From assembly GCA_030998225.1 (NCBI GenBank), contig JAPYXD010000259.1:3767001-3831000 (forward strand): a DNA stretch of 64,000 bases, read 5' to 3'. Below, in pieces: positions 33,999-45,406 of the stretch. Positions within the stretch are counted from its first letter, which is position 1. Each line of letters starts with the position of its first letter. The notes under the pieces were generated by a model. It was not told the DNA's origin, did not search any database, and worked only from the letters and a program-made list of their open reading frames with translations. The stretch is from Diplolepis rosae. Its lineage: Eukaryota; Arthropoda; Insecta; Hymenoptera; Diplolepididae. The position numbers and the translations under genes are program-made.

Positions 33999-34854
33999 TT
34001 GAAACGTTAGGCCTTTGAAATCTGACTAATAAAATTTATCTGAATGAATTCGTTTTCTTATTTTAAGCTATCTACATTGATATTATCACTCAAACAATAA
34101 AGTTTTGATAATAAGAATATGAATCAACCAAACCATGTGAAAAAATTCTTTTAAAAATACCTGTGAAATATAACTTTATCAGTTTACAAAATATTTTCCT
34201 GAAAAATTATAAAATAAATCAATAGACGTTCTTTATTGTTTTTTTTCATGTTTCTCAAATTTTCGGAACGTTATCTTGTAAACTAAAAAAGTTATCTTTC
34301 AGAAATAAATTATTATGTAATGGGATTGTTGCGTGAAACATGATAAATGCATTTTGTTTTTAATACTGTATTAACGTATTGTTGTGGATGAGTGTTTTGA
34401 AGGCCTCAAGATCTCCTACTTTTCTGAAGGGATAAAAAAATTGGAACACTGTAGTTTCAAGTGTATAGAGCTCTAAGGAGATTATATTGATAAATAAAGA
34501 TGAATTTTTCAAAAAGAAAATTTTTTACTTCCTTTTTTACCTTACTTATCGAACAACCCTCGTATATCAGCCGTATGCCTTAGTATCATCGCACTAGTTT
34601 CAAAATTATTTATTGCTTGAAGTAATGGTAATGGTCGATAAGTTTTCCAATTTCTTTCAAAATTTTTACTAATAAGAAATTAACAGACGTGCTTTATTGT
34701 CTTTAATTACTTTTTACCTAAATTTTCAGAAAGATATTTTGTGAGTTGAAAAAGTTATCTTACATGAACGAGTTATGTATAATTTAGTCACATGGTTCGA
34801 TTGATCTATGGCCTTAAAATAGAATTGTTTTGAAATTGAATCTCTATTGCAGTG
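33999..34854. other. AT-rich spacer, nothing identified
   Basis: No repeats matched, no coding frames. Confidence 0.45.
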
Positions 34855-35420
34855 TTAGATTTTTCGACATTCGACTTTATGTTGGGTTGGAACGGCCCCC
34901 AACAGTAGGTATTGTATGTTAGACGTGTCCATTAGCAGTTCACGTAATTCATAAGCAAATATTTGTTGAACGAATGACAACGACGATAAAAGCAAACAGA
35001 CTCGAGCTTCGTTCCTCGCTTTCTTTTTCGACAGAAGAAAAGAAACTCGTTCTAGTGGAATGCTTTCGCTGTACCTAATATCTCTCAAGAAAAAACGGAG
35101 GGGGTTTTTCAGCGAGGGTGAAAACGGAAGAAGAAAGAAAAGTGTGGAGAGTCCGAGTGAAAAATGGCTAGAAAATATATGAATCGAACAACTGCCCGTT
35201 TGACGGATGCGCTCAACTTCTTCAGTGTCTAGTCCTGATACCCACCCTAGACATTTCGAAACATACACATATCCGTGGTATTGTTATCCCGTAGAAAAGC
35301 CCGAGAGAAAGTTCTTGCCTTCTCTTTCGAAAAAAGTTTACGATGTTTCACTCGAAGCTTCTCGCACTTTTCTGTCGAGCTCTTCAGCTTGATGGTTTTC
35401 TGACGTCGAGTGACGTTATG
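34855..35420. other. Unique, less AT-rich block with paired TGACGT motifs
   Basis: This block is clearly richer in G and C than its flanks and matches no repeat here. Both strands have frames (137 codons on the minus strand, 61 on the plus) without recognisable domains. TGACGTCGAGTGACGT at 35401-35416 contains two CRE/ATF-type cores. It may be host regulatory or untranslated exon sequence, but nothing decisive is visible. Confidence 0.3.
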
Positions 35421-37188
35421 CTTTCTTCTGAAAAAAGACCCAAGGGGTGACTTTTATGATGCGTCAATTTTTTACTTGTAAAAGTTAGTCAGAAACATTT
35501 ATCATATATGGTTTTTGTCCGAATCTTTAAAGGTGCCATTATTTTTTTCAATATCGCGGGAGCTTTAGTGTTGTGTGAAAAAATTAAAAGGTGTGAAAAT
35601 TCGTTAGGTATTTTTGGCTTCTTAGCGTTTTTTTACAAGTTTAAGAAGGTTTTACTACTTGCTTTAGAGTTTTGATTTTGTATTATTTGTACCTACCAAA
35701 AAAAGTTGCTGAAACGATTCGTTAGAAATTTTGCGCATTTTGACCCTTTTATGCATGACTTTTTTTCTACGATAATCACAAACCAGACAATCACGCTGAA
35801 CAAAGTGTAACAATAAACTGCCTGTGAAAGTTATATTTTTTATTTTTTTGAACATTGTCGTCTTCGCTAAAATATAAAGAATAAAAGTTGATATGAAATT
35901 CATAAAATTTCATAAAATAATGTTCATATGAATCATACATGAAACTTACTTATAATAATATATCATTCTGATGCTGGTGTAACTTTTACTAATTATGCTA
36001 TAGAAGTAGATGAACATTTATAGATAAATGGTAGGGTGTGAAAGAGACACTAATAAATGTTGGGGAATTAGTAAATTCGCCTGCATTTTATATTTGCTGA
36101 TACTCTATCTTACCATAATATTCCATAAATATCGATTTGTCATACATACTCAAATTTCTAATAATTTCGGGAAGCCTCATAATTTTGGAATTTGTTTCTC
36201 GAAAACAACTCTTGTAATCAAAAAAACATTAAGAATAATTTTGATTTTAAATTCTGCGTAGAATGTGACAGTATTTTTTTATTGCAGAAATATCAAATTT
36301 TACATAACGGCTCCGCCATATTGGATCAGCCATTTTAAATTTCGAAAAACTCACCTAAGATTCGAATTTAGTAATGACTAAAACCTATGAGATTGACAAT
36401 TGGCAATTTTTAAACCATCCTGGTTTGTAATAAAACTCGAAATATACGTATTTCTACTAGCTTCATGGCAGCCGCCATCTTGAATTATAATTTTATGGGC
36501 TAATATTGCTTCCGCCAATCGAAGTCGGTGAGACAAAACTCGTAATAACTTATTTGTATAATCACACTACGAAGTAACCTGGAGAATCCGAAATAGGATC
36601 AATATTCTCAATTTCAAAAAATGTAAAACGTTCAGACGCCATTTTGAATTAGAGAACAAAGAAAAACCAAATATTTCAATGCATATTTTAAAAGTACAAG
36701 TCTCGAGAACACGTTTCTGATAGGTTAGAAGTTGTCTAAGTGTCGGGAACATAGTGAAAATTTAAATTTAAAAAGAAATCGTACCCCAAAAATAGCGTTT
36801 TTTTGGATGTTTTTGGCAAAATAAAGGGTTACGCTTCTTTTTTTGATATTTCTGACTGTGCAATTCGAAAGAGCGACCCCGAAAACGGTAGGATATGGAG
36901 TTTCCGATCCTTTTTCATCTTTTTTCTGTAAATGGTACGACATTGTAGTCAACGTGAAAATTCTGCACATCTGGGCGTTAAAGGGTTAATAAGAACCAAG
37001 CATTATCGCGTTCTAAAGCTTTAAGCGCGTTTTCCTCGAAACTATGTTTTCCAAGTCAAATGCCCGGATTAAAAAAAGTAAATTGAACGAATTGGGTTGA
37101 ATTTTTTTCGCAATTCTCAAACATAACTTGAGGTCCTGACGTAGCGAATTTTCAAAATTGTGTTTTATTCAATTTTCACAGCTTATAA
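35421..37188. other. Spacer with satellite-like patch and one TTAA terminus
   Basis: CCGCCATATTGGATCAGCC (about 36312) and GCCGCCATCTTGAATTATA (about 36471) are distant relatives of the 121-bp satellite. CGTTAAAGGGTTAA at 36977-36989 resembles the CCCTTT-type TTAA terminus, but no partner end was found. No gene. Confidence 0.4.
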
Positions 37189-37190
37189 TA

Positions 37191-37651
37191 CAGGGTGTGC
37201 CATCTGTTCGTGACCCATTGAAGTAATGTCATTTTGACATTAAAAGTAGATTCATGAAAAGTTCACTTCGGCGGCATATTTGGGCAACAGTAATAAACCA
37301 AATAAACCAAAACCAAAGCGCTCTGATGACAAGATTGAACGTGTAAGGCATACAATTAAAGAAAATCCGACAAGTCCAAAGTGTACATCAATGCTCCCAA
37401 AACCAACATTCGCAGAGAAATTCGTAAAATACCCACCAAAATGTTCCAACAAATGATGGAAAACGCTGAAAAACGGACTCATGCTTGCATCACAGCAAAA
37501 GGGGGACATTTACGAGATATTATTTTACATAATTGACTTGTAGCAATTTTCGTGAACTGAATAAAATTTAAATTGACAAAAACAGTAAAAAAATTATATA
37601 TTTGCATTTTATTTAATAAATAAATGGGTCACAAATAAATGGCACATCCTG
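37191..37651 (+). mobile_element. Internally deleted Tc1/mariner-type element
   Basis: Ends CAGGGTGTGCCATCTGTTCG and, inverted, CAGGATGTGCCATTTATT; TA flanks at 37189-37190 and 37652-37653. The interior retains scraps of a transposase in more than one frame. One is SDDKIERVRHTIKENPTSP near the helix-turn-helix/linker region. The other is the C-terminal MFQQMMENAEKRTHACITA followed by KGGHLRDIILHN and a stop (about 37528). All catalytic residues are deleted, so it can only move in trans. Confidence 0.75.
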
Positions 37652-37653
37652 TA

Positions 37654-38551
37654 TAACGAAAAAAAACATGAAAAAAATGACCTTTTGAAAACGTAATCGC
37701 TATATTGGTAATGTTAAGAATTTAAAAAAAAAGTTTACGTCAGGATCTCGATAACATTACTACAAATAAAGGCATTTTTAAAATTTTTGTTTTAGACGAC
37801 CAGACCAGGCGCAATCGTGGCAACTGTTTGACACTGCCCATTTTGAGGAGGTCCCGCGTAGACGCTCTCTAGGAACACCCACAATTAATAACATTGAATA
37901 TAAAATTACTGTTCAATACTGATGAATAAACTAACAAAATAACGTTTTATTTTTTGGAATATCCTTAGTAATTTTGTAAAAAAAAATTACTGAAAAACCG
38001 CTCGAAAATTGGCTATCTCACTGATCGATCTCCATAATTCGCATAAAATTTCGGTTTCAACAGAGTTAATTATTAATAAAAACTATTGCATACGAACCTT
38101 GATTGTACTAGTCACTTTATTATTTATTATTATAACAAACGAATGCAAAAGCCTTTTATGGATGGTGTCAAAGTTTCTTCAAAAATATACATTTCGCCTT
38201 TTGCACGAGGACTGAATATGACGCTGAAATTAAGTCGTTGGAGAAATGTTTCCGAATGGCAGTGACGTTCAAAAAGACGTAAAATTTCCATTTCTTTATT
38301 CCAATGTAAAGTAAAAAGTAGTGAGTCGAATATTTTTAACGTTAGATTCAATTGAGGAGTTATATTCAATAAGGCGACAGGCGCTCGAAAACCTGTAAAA
38401 GTATTGTCCGCCTCGTGATGTCATAGTCAAAAATTGAAAATCGAAATTCGAAGAAACCAAAAACATGGTTTTATAGCTTGTGAAAAATGAATGTTAGTTT
38501 CCTCTTACAGTTTTTTTATAACGTTGCAAATTTTCGAGTAAATTAATAAAA
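37654..38551. other. AT-rich spacer, nothing identified
   Basis: No coding frame with a recognisable domain and no paired termini were seen. Confidence 0.45.
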
Positions 38552-39369
38552 AGTGTGTTGGTTTTAAAGCATAGAAACCATGTTTTATTTCAATCCACTC
38601 GCCTCGAAAAATTCATTAATTAACGGATTGCGAAATTTTTTTTTGCGTTCTACTCGTGAATCTCTGGCGGAGGCGACAGTGCTTGTAAAAAATTTTATTG
38701 TTCATTGCTAAATGCTTTTTTTTCAATCCGAAGAAAAAACAATGTTTTTCGAGCTTCGGACGGAAAAATGAGCGAAGAAGTTTGAGCTACAGTAAACTTC
38801 CCGGGAACAAGTTCATCATTAGTATATGGAGCAACTTTTTGGAAAATATCAACTCAATTGAACAATTACTTTCGAAAATACAACGAGTTGAACGCAAATG
38901 CGAATTAGGTTTTGACGCTCATTTTCATCGCATGCCACTCCTACTCTCTTTCTCTATCTTCCTTCGCTTCTACTCATCGGCGCGCCTGCATTGCTCGTAA
39001 CAAAACCGGTAAAATCGCGTCAAAACCTAATTCGCATTTCCGTTCAACTCGTTGTATTTTCGAAAGTAATTGTTCAATTGAGTTGATATTTTCCAAAAAT
39101 TCTAATAACTTGTTCACGGGAAGTTTACTGTAGCTCAAACTTCCTCGCTCACTTTTTCGGTCTGAAGCTCGAAAAACATAGTTTTTTCTTCGGATTAAAA
39201 AAAAAGCATTTAACAATGAACAAAAAAATTTTGTCCAAGCAATGTCGCCTCCGCCAGAGATTCACGAGTAGAACGCAAAAAAAAATTTCGCAATCCGTTA
39301 ATTAATGAATTTTTCGAGGCGAGTGGATTGAAATAAAACATGGTTTCTATGCTTTAAAACCAACACACT
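38552..39369. mobile_element. Long fold-back element, arms about 350-366 bp
   Basis: The left arm (38552-38917) starts AGTGTGTTGGTTTTAAAGC, and the right arm (39018-39369) ends in its complement. The arms differ by a few substitutions and small indels (for example GGAAAAATGAGCG versus GAAAAAGTGAGCG). The loop of about 100 bp (38918-39017) is less AT-rich, with TCCTACTCTCTTTCTC and CGGCGCGCCTGCATTGC. Overlapping frames on both strands are by-products of the symmetry. The mariner copy at 39418 begins 48 bp beyond its right end. Confidence 0.8.
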
Positions 39370-39417
39370 GCTTATAAATCTTCCACGAATGATAATCGAA
39401 AAAAGGCTTGTTTTATA

Positions 39418-40344
39418 CTACTGTGGGCAAAAAATAAGGTGAATTTTTAATTTAAACTTCGCGGGCTAACCGATTAGGGCAAACTCTTTTATTTTTACGT
39501 TGGTCCTACTGTTATTGACATCTGTGCCAAATTTCATGTCAATGTCATCATTTGTTACATAGTTACGCATGTGTTTTCTAAACGACTAAAAGCGATTTTT
39601 TGGATTTTTACAATGTCTGAATTTGTTGAGCAAAGAAGTGCCATTAAATTTTGTTTGTGGAATGAAATTTCAGTTGCGGAAACGTTCAGAATGTTGCAGA
39701 AGGCCTTTGGTGATTTGACCATGTCGCAGAAAAATGTTTATAAGTGGTACAAAGACTTCAAAGAAGGCAGAGAACGTGTTGATGACTTGGAACGCCCCGG
39801 ACGACCATCAACATCAACTGACGAGCAACACGTCAATCAAATCAAAGAATTGGTGCACAAAAATCGTCGATTGACAATTAGAGACCTTGTTGACACTATT
39901 AGCATTTCAAGAGGATCACTCAACACCGTTTCAAAAGATATTTTGGGCAGAAAACTCGTGGTTTTTGCATCACGATAATGCGCCGTCTCACACTGCATTC
40001 GTTCTTCGTGACCATTTCGCCAAAACCTCAACGCATATCGTTCCACAACCACCATATTTGCCTGATTTGGCTCCGTGTGACTTCTGGCTATTCCCCAAAC
40101 TCAAAAGACCACTCCGAGGATACCGTTTTGACACGATTGAAGAGATACAAGCCGAATCGAAGAAGGCTTTGAAGGCAATTCCGGAAATCGAATTTAACAA
40201 GTGTTTAGACGATTGGAAAAAACGTTGGCATAAGTGCATTGTATCGGGAGGGGATTACTTTGAAGGGGATGAAATTGATTTGGATAAATGAATAAAGATT
40301 TTTCATTTTATAACAAAATTCACCTTAGTTTTTGCCCACAGTAG
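39418..40344 (+). mobile_element. mariner element 1, internally deleted
   Basis: Ends CTACTGTGGGCAAAAAATAA and, inverted, CTACTGTGGGCAAAAACTAA form inverted termini of about 30 bp. TA flanks at 39416-39417 and 40345-40346. At 927 bp it is shorter than a usual 1.3-kb mariner, which fits loss of the middle of the transposase gene. Its clean borders suggest a fairly recent insertion. Confidence 0.9.
39613..40291 (+). pseudogene. mariner transposase, central deletion and frameshift
   Basis: The first part reads [20 protein letters not shown] and continues through the helix-turn-helix domain: [27 protein letters not shown] linker, and a second helix-turn-helix [11 protein letters not shown] to about residue 120. 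At about 39945 roughly 120-150 residues, including the first catalytic aspartate, are missing and the frame shifts. The other frame continues with HHDNAPSH (second Asp), then PYLPDLAPCDFWLFPKLK (third Asp, 34 residues later, so the D34D mariner signature), and ends GDEIDLDK at 40291. It is inactive, but the DNA could be moved by an intact relative. Confidence 0.9.
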
Positions 40345-40346
40345 TA

Positions 40347-41169
40347 AGCGCTCTGGAAATATTACGGGGTAGCGCGCTAATTCCGCGTTCGAAATGTGAT
40401 TTTTGTTAATGATAAATAATGGTATTTTAAGTTGTGTAAATAACCATTATATCTGCGCTAAGGAATTTCGAGCAGAAGGTAAGGTTCATCTATTAAGTAA
40501 ATGAATAATTAACATGACAAAGGTTAATTTCATTCATAGAAAAGTAATTTAATTATTCGATCTTTCGCACAGAATTTCTCAATTTCGATATAACATTTAT
40601 TTATGTAAGTCAAAAATACCACTATTTATCATAAACAATAATGAAAATTTTAGTTTTAAAATTTCAAACAACGGACGAAAAGTAACTAATCAGGCACTTT
40701 ACACGACGTCTGTACGATTAGTTATAGAAATTTTGATTTGGATAAATGTCCTAGTAAACGATATCCTTGTTTCAGTAATCGGCACACAAATAATCTTACA
40801 TTTTATTGGATTATCATTGATTTTGGCAATTTTGTATAATCCATGTTATTAAGTCGTTCTATCAGTTGTTGTAAAATACTTAAATTAAAATTGTTTTTTA
40901 GTACTTTGTCAAATTTCAAGATTAAATTGACGATCACTGGGTCATCTACCTTGACGTGTTTTAAATTTTGAAATACATTCTGTCAAAAATGTACCGGAAA
41001 TTGACCATTCAAAAAGCCCACTTGAAGAGATTGTCAACAAACTTTTTGACGCTAAGTTGGCACCACTGTCCTCTATACAGACGTGGAGTTCGAGCGCAAT
41101 CTGTCATTAAGTTTGTTCACAGTTCTCGATGTTGTCAGTTTATCTAAAGTGTGTTTTGCGATTTTTCCA
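40347..41169. other. AT-rich spacer and presumed 5' region of mariner 2
   Basis: No gene before 41170. The stretch from about 41070 (CTATACAGACGTGGAGTTCG) probably includes the 5' end and untranslated leader of mariner element 2, but I cannot fix its terminus. Confidence 0.4.
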
Positions 41170-41297
41170 ATGGGTAAGAATATGGAACAAAAAATTTGTG
41201 TTAAATTTTGCATTGCAAATGGAATTTCGTGTGCGGAACCGCTGAAAATGTTAGAAAAGGCTTCCGGTGAATCAACTTTATCAAAAAGACGTGCATA

Positions 41298-42180
41298 CAC
41301 AGTGTGTCCCAAAAATAACCGAACTTTATATTTAAATCATACAACATGCAGCGCCATCTATTGAAAATTTGCAGCATTAAAAAGATACATTCATCCTCTT
41401 TCAAACGCACCTAAATTCATGTAAATCGGATGACAGATGTGAAAATTACAGCCATTTCAATAAAAGAAAAAGTGATATAAAATTTTATGCTAAACTTGAA
41501 AAAAAATTCCCTGAGACATACGAATTAATGAAAAAAGTTTATGGTGATGATTGTATGAGTCGTACTCAAGTTTATACGTGGTTTACACGATTTAAAAATG
41601 GTCGTGAGGATTTAAATGACGACCTAAGGCCAGGTCGTCCAGAAGTTAGTAATCGTGCTGAATTGGTGGAAAAAGTCCGTGAAATCATTGGTATCGATGC
41701 AAATTTTACTACGAGAATGCTAGCTGAGGAATTAAATACGAGTAAAAACACTATTTGGAGAATTTCAACTGAAGATTTGGGTAAAAAGAAAGGTTCTCTG
41801 CACGTTTTGTTCCACATCAGTTAAATGAAGACCAAAAAAGTCAACGAATTTTTGATGAAAAAAACGGATTTCTCTCATTAACCTCCCTCCGTATTCGCCT
41901 GATCTATTACGATGTGACTATTTTTTATTTCCAAAACTGAAAACCAAGATGAAAGGAGCATTTTATGATGATATCCCAGCCATTCAAGCAGCCGTAACCG
42001 AGGTGCTGAAGAACATTCCTATAAATGACAAAAAAATCTATGCATGCGCTGGTTAATCGTTCCAAACGTTGTATTGAGTCTAATCGAACCTATTTTGAAT
42101 AAATAATAACTTTCAAAGATTATATAATGTGTATCTTATTCTATATCAAAAAAGTTCGGTTATTTTGGGGACACACTGTA
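41298..42180 (+). mobile_element. mariner element 3, inserted in mariner 2
   Basis: Left end CACAGTGTGTCCCAAAAATA and right end, inverted, TACAGTGTGTCCCCAAAATA, followed by ACCGAAC on both sides. TA flanks at 41296-41297 and 42181-42182. At 883 bp it is internally deleted. It must be younger than mariner 2. Confidence 0.9.
41473..42056 (+). pseudogene. mariner 3 transposase, frameshifted and deleted
   Basis: The conserved start region FYAKLEKKFPETYELMKKVY is followed by MSRTQVYTWFTRFKNGREDL and a RPGRPEVSN linker. The second helix-turn-helix (NFTTRMLAEELNTSKNTIW) follows. A +1 frameshift near 41795 leads to ARFVPHQLNEDQKSQR in another frame. The following roughly 100 residues, including the first two catalytic positions, are absent. 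The gene resumes with LPPYSPDLLRCDYFLFPKLK (third Asp region) and ends near 42056. Clearly inactive. Confidence 0.85.
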
Positions 42181-42909
42181 TATGAGTGGTACAGTGCATT
42201 CAGAAGCGGACGAGATGTGGTGGAAGATTTGCCTCGCTCTAGTCGGCCATCAACGTCTTCAACTCAAGTTAACATCGCTAAAGTGAAGAAAATGGTGTTT
42301 GAAAATCGTCATTTAAGTTTAAGAGAGATAGCCGCTGAACTTTTTGAGTCTCGCGAATCAATTCGTACCATTTTAAACGATTGTTTGGCAACAAATTGTT
42401 ATAAATAAACATTCATAATTGAACAAATATTCAAGGATGGACGAGCGAGAAATTTTTTTTCAAACTATGACTAAAAGAGATAGTTCTAGAAATTAAATCG
42501 AATTCGATTTAATAAATTCCAAGATAACAACAACTTTTAAGCAAAATTCGACTTCATTCATCAGAATAGTCTTCTTCAAAAGTGATATATTCATTCCAAC
42601 GCTTCTCTAACATCTCGATGCCTTTTTTGTAGAACGATTTATCTTTGGACTCAAAATACGCTTCAGTTTCGGAAACCACTTCTTCATTGGAGCCAAATCT
42701 CTTTCCCTGGAGCATTATTTTTAGGTCTACAAACAGGTAGTAGTCGCTGGGAGCCAGATCCGGAGAATACGGTGGATGGGGGAGCAATTCAAAGTGCCAT
42801 TTTCCGCAATTTTACCATTGTTGCGATCAACTATTTAGCTGACTGCTGATTAGACTCTGGAGTGTAGTGATGGATCCATTTTTAATTCATTGTTACATAC
42901 CGCATGAAA

Positions 42910-43595
42910 TAGTATATTACATAACAAGGGCAGAAAGTTGAGATTCCTGCACTGCGCGCCATAATGCCCGAGGCGAAGCCGAGGGCATCATGGCACGCAG
43001 TTCAGAGCTCTCAAATTTCTGCCCATGTAGTGTATACTATTTTTCTTGCTACCCGGTCGAAAGTACGAAAACAATTGCATGTGTCCATTGGAATATATTG
43101 ATGCCTGCCCCGACATTTGCGGCACGAGCGGAGCGAGTGCTGCTGGTCGGGGGGAGGCAGGCATCAAATACATCTATGAATTAAGCTTTAGATTTCTACT
43201 TCCTTGTTTCCATCTTTGGTAATTATTATAGACTAGCATGTATCTGTCAACGGACTTTTTGGGTAAGGTGTCAGTTTCTACTATTAATTGAGCTTCAGTT
43301 TCAAAGTTTTTATTAATGTCTTCTTCATCTGTCAATTCATCAGATGATATGTCATTCATTTTTTTATTTTTATTTTTGTTACACTTCTGTCACTACTATT
43401 ACATTCTAAATAATATTCACTCATTGCCACTAATAAACATTAGCAGAGAGCGGACAAATTTTGACACTTGAGGTTATTTACGTTTTTACTCCCGCTATTA
43501 TAGAGGGCACGCATATAGCTTGACCAATGCATGAAAGTTAGACTTTCTGCCGTGAAATTGGTGCCGAAACCACGTACTTTCGACGAGGGTAGTAA
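42910..43595 (-). mobile_element. Insertion in mariner 4, Crypton-like by inference
   Basis: GAAA occurs at both borders (42906-42909 and 43596-43599), and removing the segment plus one GAAA restores the transposase frame exactly. The segment contains a minus-strand frame (43174-43359) resembling part of a tyrosine recombinase. It also has a palindromic stretch at 42915-43045 (GGGCAGAAAG versus CTTTCTGCCC-like, with CCCGAGGCGAAGCCGAGGGC at its centre) and a GC-rich hairpin at 43099-43167 (TGATGCCTGCCCC versus GGGGAGGCAGGCATCA). The short direct repeats and lack of long inverted termini would suit a Crypton-type element, but the class is not proven. Confidence 0.45.
43174..43359 (-). CDS. Fragment resembling a tyrosine-recombinase N-terminus
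   Basis: The frame reads MNDISSDELTDEEDINKNFE, an acidic leader, then LPKKSVDRYMLVYNNYQRWK followed by a stop after about 61 residues. The pattern L-P-x-K-S-x-x-R-Y-x-x-x-Y-x-x-F/Y-x-x-W is, from memory of the family, typical of the core-binding domain of tyrosine-recombinase-like proteins encoded by insect elements. The catalytic domain is absent. This is a fragment at best and could be a first exon of a longer decayed gene. Confidence 0.4.
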   Translation of the reverse strand: MNDISSDELTDEEDINKNFETEAQLIVETDTLPKKSVDRYMLVYNNYQRWKQGSRNLKLNS

Positions 43596-44049
43596 GAAAA
43601 AATCTTTTTTATTGCGCTGAAACAGCTCCAAACAGCGCTCTAAATCATCGACGCGTTATTGTTTTTGATCGACTGTTAGCAAACGCGGTTCCTATTTCGA
43701 ATAGAGCTTTCTTATGTTCAAGTGTTCATGCAAAATGGTGAATACAATGCATTTTGATATCTTTAAGGTGTCAGCTATCTCACGCAACTTCAATTTACGA
43801 TCGGCCAAAACAATTTTGTGGACTTTTTTCATCTTTTCTGGGACAACTGCCTAATTTGGGCGACCAGAGCGTTCAGCATCATCGGTGTTTGTACGGCCGC
43901 GTTTAAAATTAGCAAACAACTTCTTTTCCATTTTTCTCGATGGAGCAGAATCTGGATAAAACTTGTCAAGCTATTGCTTTGCTTGAACGGTATTTTTTTT
44001 CCATTAAAAAGCAATGCTTTTTCAACACACGAAATTCAGATTTTTCCAT

Positions 44050-45406
44050 TGTTATGAAAATTACAAAAGTGGCCTCACTAAAACTATTGTAACTTGTGAA
44101 CTAAACGTCAGATTCTCATGAAATTTTGACAGGTATCATTTGAAGGTTGGTACTTTTTAAAAATCATATGGATTCGGCAATAGTAGCGCCATCTATTTCT
44201 TCCCCTACGAACTTATTGAGTGATGTGTTATATTCAAGTAAATAAAGGCCAAAAATCTTTTTGTCAATAAGTGATAACATTTTTTTTTTATTTAATATTA
44301 TTTTGGGGATACATTTTTTTTTTTTTAATCTACCAATTTCACATATTAACATCATAAAACAAGACAAAGCGATTTTCGGTGATACGTTTCACAAATTCTG
44401 ACTCTATAGCGATATATTGAAATTATAAAAAAGCTCTTATTCTCTTGATAAATTTATATGTTCCTATTTATGTAGTACAATACAACGATCCATATTCGTA
44501 AGGAAATCTCGCCAGCTACCCTTTCAAGCGTAGTTTACGTAGGGCGCAGAACCGCCTCTACGATCTAGGCGATTATTTACCTGACCAGTATCTACTTCGC
44601 GTAGCAAGGGAAACCAGAAAGCTCTAGTGAACGACTTGAGATACAAGAGGCGATCTAAAGCAAGTTTCCCGTGCAAATCCACGAGTGCATGAAATTCGCG
44701 ATATTTGGAAGAAGTATGAATAACTTACTCCCTGCATCCGTAGTGTCTGAATGCAAATGACTGGTTGGACGAGACGAGCGTAGAAAGTACATAGGTAGAT
44801 GGTAGAAAGCTGGAAAAAAGGAGCACGCTTGGAAACGGAGACTGAAAACGAAGGCTCCACGGCGCCAAAGGCGGAGCAAAAGCCGGGAAATACAATAAGA
44901 GATTCAGGGAGAGAAAATATGTACTTTCCCTCTTTTTCTACTTCTCTCTTCGTTCTTTCATCTCAGTTGGAGTGGCAATAGTCGATGCCAAAGGCAAACG
45001 CGACTCGAGGAGTTAAAGGGGCAGTCGAGCGTGGAACGCATCCAGCGCGAAGAAGGGTGGCTTCTGGCTAGTTTGGCTCTATTCTTCTTTCCCTTCTTTT
45101 GCAAAATCTGTCTCTGCGTATTTCCAGATTAAGCGTTTTGTTTCCTACAAAATACTTAAGCTTCCGCCTTCATATATATTTACGTCACTCTTTACTTTCT
45201 TGTTTTTTTTTGAAATCCAAACCTTTGTATAGTTCTTTCTAAATATTTAGTTGGTGTGGAAGTAACACCATTTTGAAGAATTCTTCATCACTAAAAGGTT
45301 TTGAACGAATGTTTGATGATAGTATAGAAAAATAATATAAAAAAAGGTGAAATGTTATTACTTCGCATTACTGCTAGTGCATTTATAACATTAATATTTT
45401 TGAGGC
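44050..45406. other. Mixed spacer, no gene confirmed
   Basis: 44050-44190 is probably the leader of mariner 4. 44470-45130 is less AT-rich and unique, with short frames on both strands that show no domain. A pyrimidine-rich run ending in CAG near 44966 could act as a splice acceptor, but there is no exon to go with it. Confidence 0.4.

Larger units (their letters stand above)
41170..42404 (+). pseudogene. mariner 2 transposase, split by mariner 3 and truncated
   Basis: Part one (41170-41297) reads MGKNMEQKICVKFCIANGIS and CAEPLKMLEKASGESTLSKRRA up to a TA. Part two resumes at 42181 in the matching frame with EWYSAFRSGRDVVEDLPRSS, RPSTSSTQVNIAKVKKM, ENRHLSLREIAAELFESRES and IRTILNDC. Removing mariner 3 and one TA rejoins the helix-turn-helix region in frame. 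The gene then ends abruptly after about 140 residues in unrelated sequence, so all catalytic motifs are lost. Subfamily similarity is to D34D mariners. Confidence 0.85.
42554..44049 (-). pseudogene. mariner 4 transposase, degraded and split by an insertion
   Basis: On the minus strand a start near 44049 gives MEKSEFRVLKKHCFLM with several frameshifts and stops through the helix-turn-helix part. A later piece (43596-43631) reads MELFQRNKKDFF. The 686-bp insertion at 42910-43595 follows, after which the frame resumes with MRYVTMN, a stop in place of the usual DET, then WIHHYTPESNQQSA (first catalytic block). An internal deletion removes the second aspartate region. The C-terminus is open: HPPYSPDLAPSDYYLFVDLK to KRWNEYITFEEDYSDE (42554-42787). 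Inactive; its inverted termini were not located. Confidence 0.85.

Noticed and set aside
38698..39216. Overlapping 73-100 codon frames on both strands
   Set aside because: They mirror each other across the palindrome 38552-39369 (the same LPXNK and SIEQLLSKIQRVERKCELG segments appear twice), so they are products of symmetry.
44624..44981. Overlapping 60-78 codon frames on both strands in a less AT-rich block
   Set aside because: No domains, mutually overlapping, and no splice or start context that stands out.
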